From Tillus elongatus (lineage: Eukaryota > Arthropoda > Insecta > Coleoptera > Cleridae), in contig OZ023269.1 in the NCBI GenBank assembly GCA_964006375.1, forward strand, positions 130,068,809 through 130,132,808: 64,000 bases of DNA, written 5' to 3'. The notes beneath the pieces are model-generated. The model was not told the DNA's origin. It made no database searches and worked only from the letters and a program-made list of their open reading frames with translations. Below are positions 1 through 10,889 of this stretch, one piece after another. Position numbers and translations under genes: made by a program. How positions within the stretch are numbered: the first letter of the stretch is position 1; the number at the start of each line of letters is the position of its first letter.

Positions 1-2
1 AA

Positions 3-2369
3 ATACACTATGCGATGTTGACAAATCTACCTATTCAAGCAAAGCATGTTTTGTTAAAGATAATGAAAGAGATCTGGCAGACTGCGAATTTTCCACAGGA
101 ATGGAAGATCTATATTATATTAGCATTTTTAAAACCAAGGAAAGATCCGCTAAGCCCAGAGTCTTACAGAGGAATCTCTTTAGCCTCGTGTATATTAAAA
201 ACGTTTGAACGAATGTTAAAACGTAGATTAGAAGGTTGGTTAGAAAACAACAATATTTTCCCAAAAACCCAGTTTGGCTTTAGAAAAGGGCATTCAGTTA
301 ACGAAAGCATAGCACATTTAATCACAGATGTTAACATGTCCTTTACCAACTCAAAATCTATAGTAGCTGCATTTTTAGATGTTTGCGGGGCTTATGATAA
401 CATTAACCTAAGCATGCTAGTGAGAAAAATGACATCATTAGGAATTCCACCAAGCTTTAGTCACAGAGTTGTGTCACTGTATACCAATAGACTAATATAC
501 GTACGGGCAGATAACGACATACTAGGGCCAAGATTGACCAACAAAGGACTTCCTCAAGGTGGTATATTGAGCCCCTTGCTATACGTTTTATATACAACGG
601 AAATGGAAAAAAATCTGAACAACATTAAAGTCCTTCAGTACGCGGATGACATCTGCATTTATGCTTCCCATCAGGACATTAACTCAGGGATGTTAATTAT
701 TAAAAAAGCATATGACGATCTTAATGACTGGATGAGCAATAACGGTCTTACCCTATCCCATACAAAAACGCAAGTGTGCATCTTCAGCAAAAAACATCGT
801 ATTCCAACAGAAATAGTATTATCAAATTATAAAATACAAATATCACCATCCATTAAGTTTTTGGGCGTTAGAATAGACAGAAAGCTATTATGGAAGGAGC
901 ACATACAAGATCTTATATCCCAAGCAGAAAAAGGCACGAATATCTTAAGAATGGTTACAAGCACGAAATGGGGAGCAGATGCAACCGTAGCCTTATTAAT
1001 ATATAAGTCATATATAAGAACAATAATTGACTATGGATGTATATTTTATGGGCAAGCAGCGAATACACATCTCAAAAAGCTAGACATTGTACAGAATAAG
1101 TGTTTGAGATTATGTTTGGGTTTACTTAGATCAACACCAGTTTGTGCAGTCACAGCTGAGTCGGGAGAATTGCCACTTAGTTTTAGAAGAAATATTCTCA
1201 CTGAAAGATTTTTAATTAAAACTATGTCCAAAAATGCCACATTAATAAAAACAATACATCAACTATTTATCGCGGATCTAACTCATAAGAAATGGCAAAA
1301 AGCAAAAAGTATACCAATGGTAGAGGCATATGAGCATCTGCTTAATATGGCAGATAACATTTTCCATGAAAACCTACATTTAGATCACAACGTTGTTCCA
1401 TCTGTAAGAGGATCTATTAATACATTTTTCTTCCAAGACTATAAAAATCTTCCAAAGGCAGTTAGAAATATAGCGTTCAGGCTTGATCTGGAAACCCTCT
1501 TTCCAGAAACATATGAAATATATACAGATGGTTCCAAAATGGATAGCAAAACCGGCTGTGCTTGTTACGATCCTATTGCCAATAAACAAAAAATGCTTTG
1601 TTTAGAAGAACACATGTCCATATACACGGCAGAACTTATTGCAATAAATGAAGCTCTTGAATATATTGAGGAGAAACAAATAAACCAAGCCATAATTATA
1701 ACAGATAGTAAAGGTGCCGTTCAGAAAATTCAGAATGTGTGTTTTCACCCCATTGGGAATTATGTAATTCAGTTAATTGTTAATAAAATACATTCTATGA
1801 AAAATAGTGGCCAACTTGTAACTATAGCATGGTTAAGGGGTCATTGTGGCATACAGCACAATGAGACTGTTGACGAAATTGCGAAGATGGCGGTGGATAG
1901 GGGAGAGAAGGCAGAATACAAAACTCCATATTCAGATTACTATAGTACGATTACAAAAAGACAGAAACAACTATGGCAAATAAATTATACATCTGATAAA
2001 GCTGGGGAAATGTATAAGCGTATTCAGCCGGAACTCCCCTCTAAACCGTGGTTTTATTATGGAAACTTCTCAAAAGAGGAAATAAAAAATATATGTCGTT
2101 TAAGAACTAATCATGCATTATGTCCAGCCTATTTGTTTAAAATTAGATTAAAAGACAGTCCACATTGTGAGTGTATGGAATATGGAGATATCGAACATGT
2201 CATGTTATCATGTATATTAAGAAAGGACGAAATAGAAACATTTTCGTTAATTATCCAAAAACTTTCTGTAAATAAACCCTTTAACCTAGCTCAACTATTA
2301 GCCACAAATGATATAGAAATATTTAAAGCTTTAAACAAACATATCAAAAATATGAAAATCAAAGTATAG
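3..2369 (+). CDS. Non-LTR retrotransposon ORF2, RT plus RNase H (5' part outside window)
   Basis: Reverse transcriptase and ribonuclease H of a LINE. The frame is open through the left edge, so the ATG at 15 is not the real start and the endonuclease part lies outside the window. Numbering from that ATG: RT acidic motif FLDVCGAYD (D122), LPQGGILSP near 179-187, YADD at 209-212. An RNase H domain follows with all four expected acids: D505 in YTDGSK, E540 in YTAEL, D564 in ITDSKG and D620 in HNETVDE. A Cys/His-rich end (HCECMEYGDIEHVMLSC) closes the protein. RNase H after RT suggests the I group (I, Ingi, LOA) rather than jockey or CR1; the exact clade is inference. No stop or frameshift occurs in 788 codons, so this copy is young or was recently active. 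Confidence 0.9.
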   Translation: MHYAMLTNLPIQAKHVLLKIMKEIWQTANFPQEWKIYIILAFLKPRKDPLSPESYRGISLASCILKTFERMLKRRLEGWLENNNIFPKTQFGFRKGHSVNESIAHLITDVNMSFTNSKSIVAAFLDVCGAYDNINLSMLVRKMTSLGIPPSFSHRVVSLYTNRLIYVRADNDILGPRLTNKGLPQGGILSPLLYVLYTTEMEKNLNNIKVLQYADDICIYASHQDINSGMLIIKKAYDDLNDWMSNNGLTLSHTKTQVCIFSKKHRIPTEIVLSNYKIQISPSIKFLGVRIDRKLLWKEHIQDLISQAEKGTNILRMVTSTKWGADATVALLIYKSYIRTIIDYGCIFYGQAANTHLKKLDIVQNKCLRLCLGLLRSTPVCAVTAESGELPLSFRRNILTERFLIKTMSKNATLIKTIHQLFIADLTHKKWQKAKSIPMVEAYEHLLNMADNIFHENLHLDHNVVPSVRGSINTFFFQDYKNLPKAVRNIAFRLDLETLFPETYEIYTDGSKMDSKTGCACYDPIANKQKMLCLEEHMSIYTAELIAINEALEYIEEKQINQAIIITDSKGAVQKIQNVCFHPIGNYVIQLIVNKIHSMKNSGQLVTIAWLRGHCGIQHNETVDEIAKMAVDRGEKAEYKTPYSDYYSTITKRQKQLWQINYTSDKAGEMYKRIQPELPSKPWFYYGNFSKEEIKNICRLRTNHALCPAYLFKIRLKDSPHCECMEYGDIEHVMLSCILRKDEIETFSLIIQKLSVNKPFNLAQLLATNDIEIFKALNKHIKNMKIKV

Positions 2370-2925
2370 ATTAGAAACCTAGCGGCAACTTTCCGAAATT
2401 TGGAAGTAGTATTTTCTTTCTCCCAGTACTTAGCGACTTTTAATTCCATTCTTAAATTTAATACAAATAATAATAGACATACTTATATTAAGTAAAGCCT
2501 GTAAAGTGGAATTGTAATTAGTTAATAGTGAATATTACCTCTAGATAGTTAATAAGTTCCTATTGTCTTTCCTAGTGTTTGACACCTTTCTTATAGCGGC
2601 TCAGTCTGTGATGTTGAAAGCTCTGAAGAGCCCCAGTAGCGTATACGTATCCCTGTAGTCAACCATCTCCTCACAGTCCTTTTATTTATTTAATAACAAA
2701 AAAAGGCTCTTGAGAAAAAAAAAAAAAAAAGAAAAAAAAAAGAAATAAAAGATTGCAACATAAAAAAAAGGCAAAAAAGAGAGAAATAAAAAAAAAAAAA
2801 AAAAAAAGTCCTAAGGGAAATAAAAGATTGCAAAAAAAAAAGAAATAAAAGATTGCAACATAAAAAAAAAGCCAAAAAAGATAGAAATAAAAAAAAAAAA
2901 GTCCTAAGAGAAATAAAAGATTGAG

Positions 2926-3006
<81 letters not shown>
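2370..3006 (+). repeat. LINE 3' UTR and A-rich tail
   Basis: About 320 bases of AT-rich non-coding DNA follow the stop. From about 2695 the strand becomes almost pure A with interspersed units reading GAAATAAAAGATTGCAA, ending in an uninterrupted A-run of roughly 80 at about 2925-3006. This fits a LINE 3' end and its poly(A), with internal A-rich units repeated several times. The element end is therefore placed near 3006. Confidence 0.7.
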
Positions 3007-3008
<2 letters not shown>

Positions 3009-3186
3009 ATATAATCAAGGATGAATACTTGTATTTAGAATAATAGCATAGAATAAATTTAAGTATGTATATATACAAAAAGAAAAGTGTAAAGGTGATC
3101 TAACGACTTTAGGATAGGGTAGCAGAGGTGGGTCATAATGTGCTAATGGCTGATCAAAGCCACAGCCAGTAAACCAAACACACACA

Positions 3187-3847
3187 CACTTGTTGGCATT
3201 TCTGTGGATCGAAATTTCAATTGGCACCAACATGTCACATCAATTGCAGAAGTGGCAGCTAAGAAATTAGGTTTCCTCTTCCGGGCTCGCAAATACTTTC
3301 TTCATCTAATCTCTATACCATATATACTTCACAAATAAGGCCAAACCTCGAATACTGCTCCCACATCTGGGGTGCCGCTACTGCTTTTACACTCGCTATC
3401 CTGGACTCAATTCAAAAGATAGCTATACGTCTTATCTGTGACCCTACCCTCACCCAAAGGCTGCCATCCCTTGCCCACCGACGTGCCGTTGGTGACCTCT
3501 CTCTCTCTCTCTCTTTTATAGATATCTGTACGGACACTGCTCAGAGGAGCTTTCTTCCTTAGTTCCTCCACCTGCTGCCCCCAACATATATACCAGGAGA
3601 ACAGAGCGAATGCACCCTTTTAATGTCCAGGACACCAGACATGGAACATCTTGTTAGGCCCGCTCTTTTGTCCCGAGGACTTCCAAGTTGTGGAATTCTT
3701 TGCCGGTACATGTTTTTACTTCTCCTCCGAACGTCTAAACCTTCAAGTCCAGAATTAACAAGTTGCCTCTTTCCTTCTTGTCGACACCCACGGTATGATA
3801 GTATTGAGGCTGTACGCCCTCGTAGTGTGTTGTTGAAATATAAAAAA
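3187..3847 (+). pseudogene. LINE2 copy, 5'-truncated 3' end
   Basis: Only the end of the RT ORF and the 3' UTR of a jockey/CR1-like LINE. Reading the plus strand with frame changes gives VGISVDRNFNWHQHVTSI and later LEYCSHIWGA, the thumb/C-terminal part seen in the better copies at 22401, 27652 and 54518. A short CT run lies at 3497-3512, as in sister copies. The copy ends with the family terminus GTGTGTTGTTGAAAT plus A. Frameshifts and stops make it non-functional. It begins directly after a short AC run, as expected for 5' truncation. Confidence 0.85.
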
Positions 3848-4869
3848 GGCATAAGACATGGTTGTTGTAGAGTGAGTTTTACAAAAAAAAGCGACTTGTA
3901 GGTAACTGTAGTTCAGAAATTTATTATTTGAAAAATATATTAACAAAATAATACCGTAACAATACAATTTTTGTCGTGTTTAAATCTGACGCGAAATTAC
4001 GGAGACACTTTCAAGTTTCTACCGGTAATAGAGTTAGTTTCAAAAGAATCCCTGGTCAGTTAATAGTTTTATCTCATTCTACGAGTTGCACTTTATTTGT
4101 GTAGAAAAACGGCACTCTCGGTTTCAAAAATAAAGACATTTAACCAAAAGGAGAGACTGTTTACTTGTGTAATCTAATATCGTATGCTTTCTTGCGGACC
4201 ATCGTATCTCTAATGGATCAAACTTGGAACAACAACTTCGTGTTCTCCAGTTGTTGGGCCCTTGCCAAACTTGCGTTTGCCACTCCAAATTCATACATAT
4301 TCATAGCTAACTTGCCAATAACTTGCATCGTGTCCAAAACATAAACAGTACTTTATTCTATCTGACTAGTTCTTCCAGATATACGCAATAAACTATCTAC
4401 TGAAAATACACTCCAATCCAGGATTATGAATTCTTTTTTGTAAAGTATTAAACTATTATAAATATAAGAAAGAGGATCTTTTGTTATTCTAAGTGTCTTT
4501 ACACAAAATAAATTATTTTCTATTAAATTTTGGTGAATCAATCCAAGTTTAAGTTGTTTCGGAAAATCTGTATCTCCAACAATAACAACGCTATTTTGAT
4601 AAAGTATGGTACATCTATTGCACTTACAAAGCTACGTATTACAAATAAATATTCTAGCGTGTTTAGAAATGTAGTAATTTAAAATACAGCGTCTAACGAG
4701 ATTCCACTGTCACTACCTTTTCTTAGAAAAGCGAATTTATATTGGTCGTTATCATAAACGCTGATTTGAGTATCGATAAATTAACCCTCGGGTGAAGTTG
4801 ATCTAGCGTTAAGTAAGGTTTAGTGTTTCACATAGCGCTTTAAATTATGTGTAAAATAACCATTGAGTG
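3848..4869. other. No recognised feature
   Basis: AT-rich sequence with only short chance reading frames. I see no domain, tRNA-like fold or repeat that matches the rest of the window. Confidence 0.6.
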
Positions 4870-4879
4870 CTAAGAAATA

Positions 4880-5136
4880 AATATTAGCGTCTCCGTTTAC
4901 TATAATTCTAACCTGAACTCCGTCCATCATTTCCTCCAGGCTAATAGTCCCCAACTCCTCTTCCTCACCGAAACCCAAGTCAGTGCCAAAACAGCCACTA
5001 ATCACCTTAATTTCCCGGGGTATGAGCTTGTTACTTCCTTTAGATTGCATGCAGGAGTGTGCGCATACGTCTGTAGTAATCTACCCAGCACCAGACTCCC
5101 CAATTTAGAAGCTGGGAGAAAAGACATTCTATGGAT

Positions 5137-5183
<47 letters not shown>

Positions 5184-6943
5184 GGCTGCAACTAAATTCA
5201 TCTGTTGCATTTACCAGTCACCTTCTGACAACAACTCTGTCCAGCTCTTTGACTACCTTTCTGAAAAAACCGACCATCTGATCTCTGAAGATCCTTCCTT
5301 CGAGGTCACAGTTCTTGGTGACTTCAATGTCCATCATAAGAAATGGCTAGGATCTTCAAAAACCGATCCACAAGGAAGAGCAGCGGAGGCCTTTGCAGTC
5401 AGCAATTATTTAGCCAATATGGTTTAGCAACCTACTTATTTTCCTCGCATCCCAACACACAGCTCAAATCCCTTGGATCTCCTTCTTACCACAAATCCTG
5501 ACTGCTATAAGATATCAGTCACCGACCCCTGGGTCGCTCAGACCACGGCATGGTCACTGCAACTCCGCAAACTGGCACGAAATGCGGGATTACTTTTCCT
5601 CATTTCCATGGGCGTCTGTCTGATTCTCTCATCCTGACCCCTCTGATATCTCACAAAACGTCACCGAAATCATCCAAGCTGGCATGGATTATTATTTCAC
5701 GTACACAGAAAATCTCTTCAGCCACTCAAAAGCCCTGGTTCTCTAAATCCTGTGACAAGACCAGACTTGATAAGGTCAAAGCTCACAAAACGCTTCTACA
5801 CAATCCCAGTCAAGAAAACCGTCAAGCATTTAACGACGCAAGAATCCGCTATGTCCGCATTCTTTCTGAGGCAAAAAAACTCGTTTAATAACCACATCAA
5901 AAACAAAGTCCTCTTAACGTCCTCTCCAACGGCGGCAAACCCTTCTGGACTCTTGCTAAATCTATTGGGAATAATTTCTGCAAGAGCACGTTCCCACCTC
6001 TTGTCTCAGAAGATGAAATTGTTTCCACCGCCCTGGGCAAAGCTGAACTTTTTGCCTCGTTGTTCGCCGGCAAATCTACTCTCAATCCACCTCCAAATGT
6101 TCAACCACCAACAGTCCCCAATGTCGCGCATAAAATGACGGATATCATTTTCAAAACTAAAAAAGTACGAAATATGCTCTCTTTTCTTAATACCAGGAAA
6201 GCCTCTGGCCTTGACGAGATCCCAGCAATTGTTCTCAAAAAATCGCACCAGAACTTGCTCCTGTCCTGACTCGTCTGTTTCAGATATCTTACAATATACG
6301 CATATTCCCTAGTAACTGTAAAACTGCTTGAGTACAACCCGTCCCCAAGAAAGGATCCAAAGCGCTTCCTAGCAACTACATGCTTATTTATCTCATTTCA
6401 GTCCTCTCTAAATTGATGTAAAAGTATATAAACACCGAATTACTAACATTTCTTGAAAAACACAGTCTAATCCACGACAGGCAGTATGGATTCCGTCAGC
6501 GCAGATCGACTGCCGACCTCCTTTCCTTTGTCACCCATTCTTGGAACAAGTCTATGGAACTACACGGTGAATCCCAGGTTGTCGCTCTAGACATATCCAA
6601 AGCATTCGACCAGGTCTGGCACGCAGCGCTGCTTAATAAACTTCCGGCCTATGGCCTACCACCAAAACTCTGTACCTGGACAGCAAATTTCTTCTCCAAC
6701 CGGAGCATTTCTGTTGTCGTGGATGGCCATTCCTCTAAACTGTATCCAATTAATGCAGGAGTTTCTCAAGGTTCAGCTTTAGCCCCTACTTTGTTTCTCT
6801 CCCAGATGTTTTTCCTTCTCTACCGAATCTTCAAACCTTCAAGTCCAGAATTAACAAGCTGCCTCTTTCCTCCTTGGCGACACGCAGAGTTCGATAGTTT
6901 TTACGCTGTAAGCTCTCGTGGTGTGTTGTTAAAATAAAAAAAG
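4880..6943 (+). pseudogene. LINE2 copy with endonuclease and RT, internally deleted
   Basis: The longest 5' extent of LINE2 in the window. The endonuclease (EEP) domain is read across frames: LLFLTETQ near 4945, AGVCAYVCSNLP near 5050, and VLGDFNVHHKKWLGSS at about 5308-5355. RT follows: ALDISKAFDQVWHA near 6585 and GVSQGSALAPTLF near 6762. The frame then jumps at about 6800 from fingers/palm straight into the 3' UTR, so the YADD box and thumb are missing (about 0.8 kb less than the copy at 27652). A CT microsatellite splits the endonuclease and shifts the frame; many further frameshifts follow. The 3' end carries the family terminus at about 6925-6943. In life this ORF would nick target DNA and reverse-transcribe the element RNA. 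Confidence 0.88.
5141..5181 (+). repeat. (CT)n microsatellite inside LINE2 endonuclease
   Basis: About 20 CT units placed between the endonuclease segments ILWIKLSL and AATKFICCIYQSPS. The reading frame differs on the two sides, so the expansion or contraction broke the ORF. Confidence 0.95.
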
Positions 6944-7288
6944 ACAAATACAAGTTTACCACCTGATTTGAGTTTAACAACTGATTGCTATCGTAAATCT
7001 TCCCTGGGCAAAAAATGATATACAACAAATATTTTGGATGCACTCACTAGTGTTGTTATATTTTAAAAAAATTCCACAAAAAAATATCTTGCATTTGTAG
7101 AAGAGGTATATAATTATATGTATCAGAATCCGTCATAAACAGTCGATTTCTATTAGGTGATATGGTCTAGTTATTGGCGGCCAAGCAAGTAGCTTCAGAA
7201 TTCATAGGTTTTATTCTAGTTATGATGTCCTACTCCTTTCTAGCATATTCTATTAACGTTTTTAAACTCTATTTGGTTTTAGAAATTC
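6944..7288. other. No recognised feature
   Basis: AT-rich sequence without a supportable gene or repeat. Confidence 0.55.
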
Positions 7289-7289
7289 T

Positions 7290-7392
7290 AGGTAAAAAAA
7301 AACGCTAATGAGGAATTCGTAACGTTTGAATTTTGAAAAAATTCTTTAAATGAGCGCAAACTAGGACCCCTAGAACCTATATGTGGAGTTAA
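7290..7392 (+). repeat. Rep-B fragment (without TA array)
   Basis: Matches the conserved (TA)n flank: GCTAATGAGGAATTCGTAAC, then AAATGAGCGCAAACTAGG and ACCCCTAGAACCTATAT. No (TA)n array is left next to it; Rep-A sequence follows directly. Confidence 0.65.
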
Positions 7393-7800
7393 TTTACCAA
7401 TAAGTCAAAAAATAGTAGACCGATTCCAGTAAAATTCCTTTTGCAAGTGACTCGAGTCCGGAAGATCAGACAGTTTTTCTAGAAAAATGTTAGATTTTGT
7501 TTTGCGGAATGTTCGTAGCTTCAAAAACAAGAAGGCTATGTCAACCATACTAGGTACGCTGGTTTCGATTATAAAAAGTATACTATATACCAAAATTTGA
7601 ATTTAGTTAAAGGAAAAAGAAGTTATAAGCATTTCACGAAACACATTTTAAGTGCCACTGAAGGTCAGAGAAGGGCACAAGACAAAGATATCGTTTATAG
7701 AAAAGAAAATCTAGTAAATGTTACAAAGGTTATTTTTCTTTGCGCAGAAAGGTCAAGAAGTATAATAAAAAATACTTTTATAGTTTTCTTTTGAAAATAT
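7393..7800 (-). repeat. Rep-A fragment, reverse
   Basis: Reverse-strand copy of the AT-rich body seen at 27400-27640 and 44150-44500. Shared landmarks are the segment around AAGTGCCACTGAAGGTCAGA (7650-7670, counterpart at about 27480) and the CAAGTGACTCGAGTCCGGAA region (7444-7463). Diverged, with no terminus left. Confidence 0.5.
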
Positions 7801-8828
7801 CAGAGTGACGATTTAAAACAAAGATTCTGTCCTTCGAAAAATCAACTCAAATAACAGCATTATGGAACAAAACCATTTCTTTTAGACCAGCTTTTATGAT
7901 ATTCAATTTTCAGCAATTCAATAGAAGTGATCACCCACTTTGTGTCATAGTATTCTAAGAAACTTGTGAGCTTTGCCCGTCATGCGTTATTAGAAAAAGA
8001 TAGTTATGGTATTTAATATTCGTTATCTTACATATTATATGATATATTTGTCTAAATATTTTTGATAGGTAAAAGTAAAAGCGCAACGTAATGCTCTTCG
8101 GGTAAGAGGAAAGCATGATAACATAAGGCTTGGCTGAAGTATCTGTAAGAAAGATATAGTAAAGAAACTAAAAAACAGCAACTTTTATTGAAGCAAAAAT
8201 TTATAACCCCAAATACTTATATATTAGGTTTGTGGAGTACACAAAAACCGGGAAATGTATTCACTTGCTGATTCCGTGTCGAAAAATCCTGCGTTATATA
8301 AGATGCTCATGTGAAAAAAATATGAAATATTTCAATTCATTCAAACAACATAAAGATAGATGGGTCTTCTACGAGTTTTCACACGCCATTTCCGTTACGT
8401 TCCCTTCTCGAGGAATTTTTATGTTTTTAGACGATTTGGAATCTCTATTTGCTAACAAATGGAAAATGAAAGGAAAGAAAATAAAAGAGAAATGATCATC
8501 CAAGTATAATTCCCTGGTCTACCAAATTTATAAGGGAAACAAATGAATTTAGGACTATCCAGAAAACATCATTTTCACAACATAATAATAAGACTGACTA
8601 GACTAACAATTTTGTTTACTGGACTAATTTAAATATACTGTGTGACTATAAAAGAAGTACATATATTAAAAGAATGGTTGAGTTCTATTCGAAAAAAATG
8701 TGTTTGATAACATATGTTTTTTATAGCTACCAATTACGAAATTTGTGGAGAAGATATCTCAGAACAAGAAGGCAGTACAGTACATAACTATACGATAAAA
8801 TACATTTTTTAGGAAAATTATAATCAAA
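7801..8828. other. No recognised feature
   Basis: AT-rich; the longest frame (87 codons near 8232-8495) has no recognisable domain and I do not call it a gene. Confidence 0.55.
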
Positions 8829-8829
8829 T

Positions 8830-9045
8830 GACAGCCTGCGTGGTCCAGAAGTAACAACGTTTGTCTTTGGACCCAAAAGTGTTGGGCTCAACTCTCCGTA
8901 AAAGCTTCATACTATTTTTCAGCGCATAGTGTAAATTTAACATCAGCCGAGGTTGTAGCATTATCTTTGAGCAAGTTGTATGCCTGCAGGTTTCTCCCCT
9001 CAGAATGGGTGCAAAGCCGTCGTTTCCTGTATATGAAGCAACTCA
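8830..9045 (+). mobile_element. tRNA-derived SINE, 3'-truncated
   Basis: The head is tRNA-like: A-box-like TGGTCCAGAAGTAACAACG near 8840 and B-box-like GGGCTCAACTCTCC near 8884. The body (AACATCAGCCGAGGTTGTAG, GAGCAAGTTGTATGCCTGCA, GCAAAGCCGTCGTTTCC) matches the minus-strand SINE at 61068-61423. It stops near 9045, where a LINE2 fragment starts, so its 3' end is lost. It would be transcribed by RNA polymerase III and mobilised by a LINE, if it was ever active. Confidence 0.7.
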
Positions 9046-9056
9046 GTTATTCCTTT

Positions 9057-9347
9057 TATCTATAAAAGAGAGAGAGGTCACTAACGGCACGTCGGGGGTC
9101 AAGGGAGGGCAGCCTTTGGGTAAGGGTAGGGTCACTGATGAGACGTATAGCTCTCTTCTGAATGGAGTCCAGGATAGCGAGTGTGGAAGCGGCAGCGGCA
9201 CCCCAGATGTGGGAGCAGTATTCGAGGTGTGGCCTTATTTGTGAAGTATATAAGGTATAGAGGTTAGCTGGTGAAAAGTATTTGCGAGCCCGAAAGAGGA
9301 AACCTAATTTCTTAGCAGCCGCTTTTGCAATTGATGTAACATGTTGT
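9057..9347 (-). pseudogene. LINE2 fragment
   Basis: Minus strand encodes the thumb-region segment also seen at 28797-29156 (KKLGFLFRARKYFSPANLYT, RPHLEYCSHIWGA-like) with frameshifts. Neither the RT core nor the 3' terminus is present; it is an internal fragment between a SINE and a Rep-A copy. Confidence 0.8.
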
Positions 9348-9349
9348 AT

Positions 9350-9815
9350 GTATCCAACCGCTAACTCAAAAAATAATTCACCGATTTCGATGAAACTCGA
9401 AATGTGCCTCTCTTTTTATTAGTGGATTGGATGAGTTCACTAATCAGGAAAATTGGACAAGGTTTTCCGAAAAAATTTTGAGTTTTATTTCGAAAAAAAT
9501 TGTTTTCTCCGAAAATCACAAAAGTATTTTAATGAAATTTAATGGATATGTTGCCTACGGAAAGACCTTACTACGTACCAAAATTCAATTTTGTAAACTT
9601 ATAGAAAATTGAGTTATTAAATTTTGAGTTTTCTTTCTAAACAATTTTTTTCTCCGAAAATTACAGAGTTATTTTAATGAAATTTGGTGGATATTTTGCC
9701 TTAGGAAAGACCTACCAAAATTCAACTTTCCAAGTTTATAGAAAATTAAGTTATTCAAATTTGCGGCATTTAATAAAAAATCACTATCATAACGCACTTG
9801 CTGCGTCCCGAACTT
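9350..9815 (-). repeat. Rep-A copy, reverse, with terminus
   Basis: Starts with the reverse of the Rep-A tail (AACTCAAAAAATAATTCACC, near 9363) and ends with the reverse of the Rep-A terminus (ATAACGCACTTGCTGCGTCC, 9789-9808). The body has two diverged sub-repeats containing TTTTCTCCGAAAAT and AAAATTCAA. No coding capacity is seen. Confidence 0.7.
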
Positions 9816-9889
9816 TTTTTAATTCATTTTTGTTATTTATACTCTGGGCAATATTTTCTGTCTGTCGCCTTATGTGGTACCTGGCATAT

Positions 9890-10200
9890 AACGCATACCG
9901 GGTGCCCTGTATGATTACTATGTTCGTCTCCACATCTTTCTTTTCCTTTGCACTGCGTAGTTACGTGATTGTAGCGTAAGCATTTCATATATTGTATGAC
10001 CCGTCTAACATACGGTTCGACCTCAAAGAAAATGTTTTTCTATTGATACTTTTTTTGGGAGGTATTGACCTTGAAATGTGACGAGTATTGGTTGAGTTGG
10101 GACCAAAGAGGTTGTAAGGGATAGAGGTAACAAAGGTGCAGTTTTGCAATACAAGAAGCCTGTACACTTTTCCAAACTGGGCGGAGTTCGGTGACTTGAG
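9890..10200 (-). pseudogene. Gag-like ORF1 fragment with CCHC-type motif
   Basis: Three-frame reading of the minus strand gives pieces of a retrotransposon ORF1: ILVTFQGQYLPKKVSIEK, then FFEVEPYVRRVIQYMKCLRY, then NHVTTQCKGKE. The spacing resembles a zinc knuckle (C-x2-C-x4-H-x4-C) with the first Cys replaced by Tyr. At least two frameshifts and a stop are needed, so it is dead. ORF1 proteins bind element RNA. Oddly, it lies between two inverted Rep-A termini (9789-9808 and 10339-10365). Confidence 0.5.
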
Positions 10201-10334
10201 TGGGAGAAACGTCAGGGACGTATTTAGGAATTTTTAGTTTGGTTAGAAATAAAACTGAAATTATTCAATCATTGAAATGTAATGCTTATTCATGAATTTC
10301 TTAAGCTTTTGTATAAATAGGTAACCTAAAAAGG

Positions 10335-10380
10335 TTCGGAACGCAGCAAGTGCGTTATGATAGTGAATTTTCATAACAAT
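10335..10380 (+). repeat. Rep-A terminus
   Basis: Carries the terminal motif in plus orientation (GGAACGCAGCAAGTGCGTTA), followed by GATAGTGAATTTTC. It is inverted relative to the terminus at 9789-9808. The body beyond it is not recognisable. Confidence 0.65.
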
Positions 10381-10589
10381 ATTAAATAATATATTTATAT
10401 AAGCTGTAAGATTTAGCCTTATATTAAAAGTTATGAAAATTAATTTATTTAATTAGGAACAGTAAAACAAGGTAAAGAAGGACAAGCAAAAACATGATCT
10501 ATGACATATATTTATAGAGTAATTTGGATACAAAACTCAAACAAAGCAATTGATAAACAGGAAATATACTCTAGAAAAATACACTAGAA

Positions 10590-10765
10590 AGCTGGAAAAA
10601 AAATCCTTTGGTTGATGCATTGAGGGTGATTGTATGCATGCAGGAGAAGAACCCCCAGGAGGAAGAGGGTTTCTGCTCCTCACCCAAAAATTCGGGGGGT
10701 TCTCCTTCCCCTTGTGCATGCATACAACTACCTTCAAAGCATAAAGCACAAGAAAAATTTCTTGT
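10590..10765. repeat. Imperfect foldback (hairpin) about 175 bp
   Basis: Two arms face each other around about 10678: TTGTATGCATGCA (10630-10642) against TGCATGCATACAA (10715-10727), GAACCCCC (10649-10656) against GGGGGTTC (10695-10702), with weaker pairing outward. Could be a small MITE or a hairpin RNA precursor; the sequence alone does not decide. Long frames on both strands here are a by-product of the symmetry. Confidence 0.7.
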
Positions 10766-10768
10766 GAG

Positions 10769-10889
10769 CAACCCCCAAGAAGGTTGCTGGACCTGGGCGA
10801 ATATGGGGTAGACAGGGTTTAAAGGAGGTATTGCTGTAAAATGTGAAAAACGCATGTTTTCAAAGTCCCTTAATTTTCTTGGGGGTTGT
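10769..10889. repeat. Second inverted repeat beside the foldback
   Basis: CAACCCCCAAGAA (10769-10781) pairs perfectly with TTCTTGGGGGTTG (10877-10889) across a loop of about 95 bases. Confidence 0.65.

Noticed and set aside
3559..3852. Minus-strand frame repeated at several LINE2 ends (such as 22453-22698, 54634-54831)
   Set aside because: It is the antisense of the LINE2 3' end; recurrence follows the repeat, not a gene.
8232..8495. 87-codon plus-strand frame as a host gene
   Set aside because: No domain, no splice context, composition like the surrounding AT-rich DNA.
10537..10855. Overlapping 67-94 codon frames on both strands
   Set aside because: They arise from the GC-richer foldback symmetry; no domain is recognisable.
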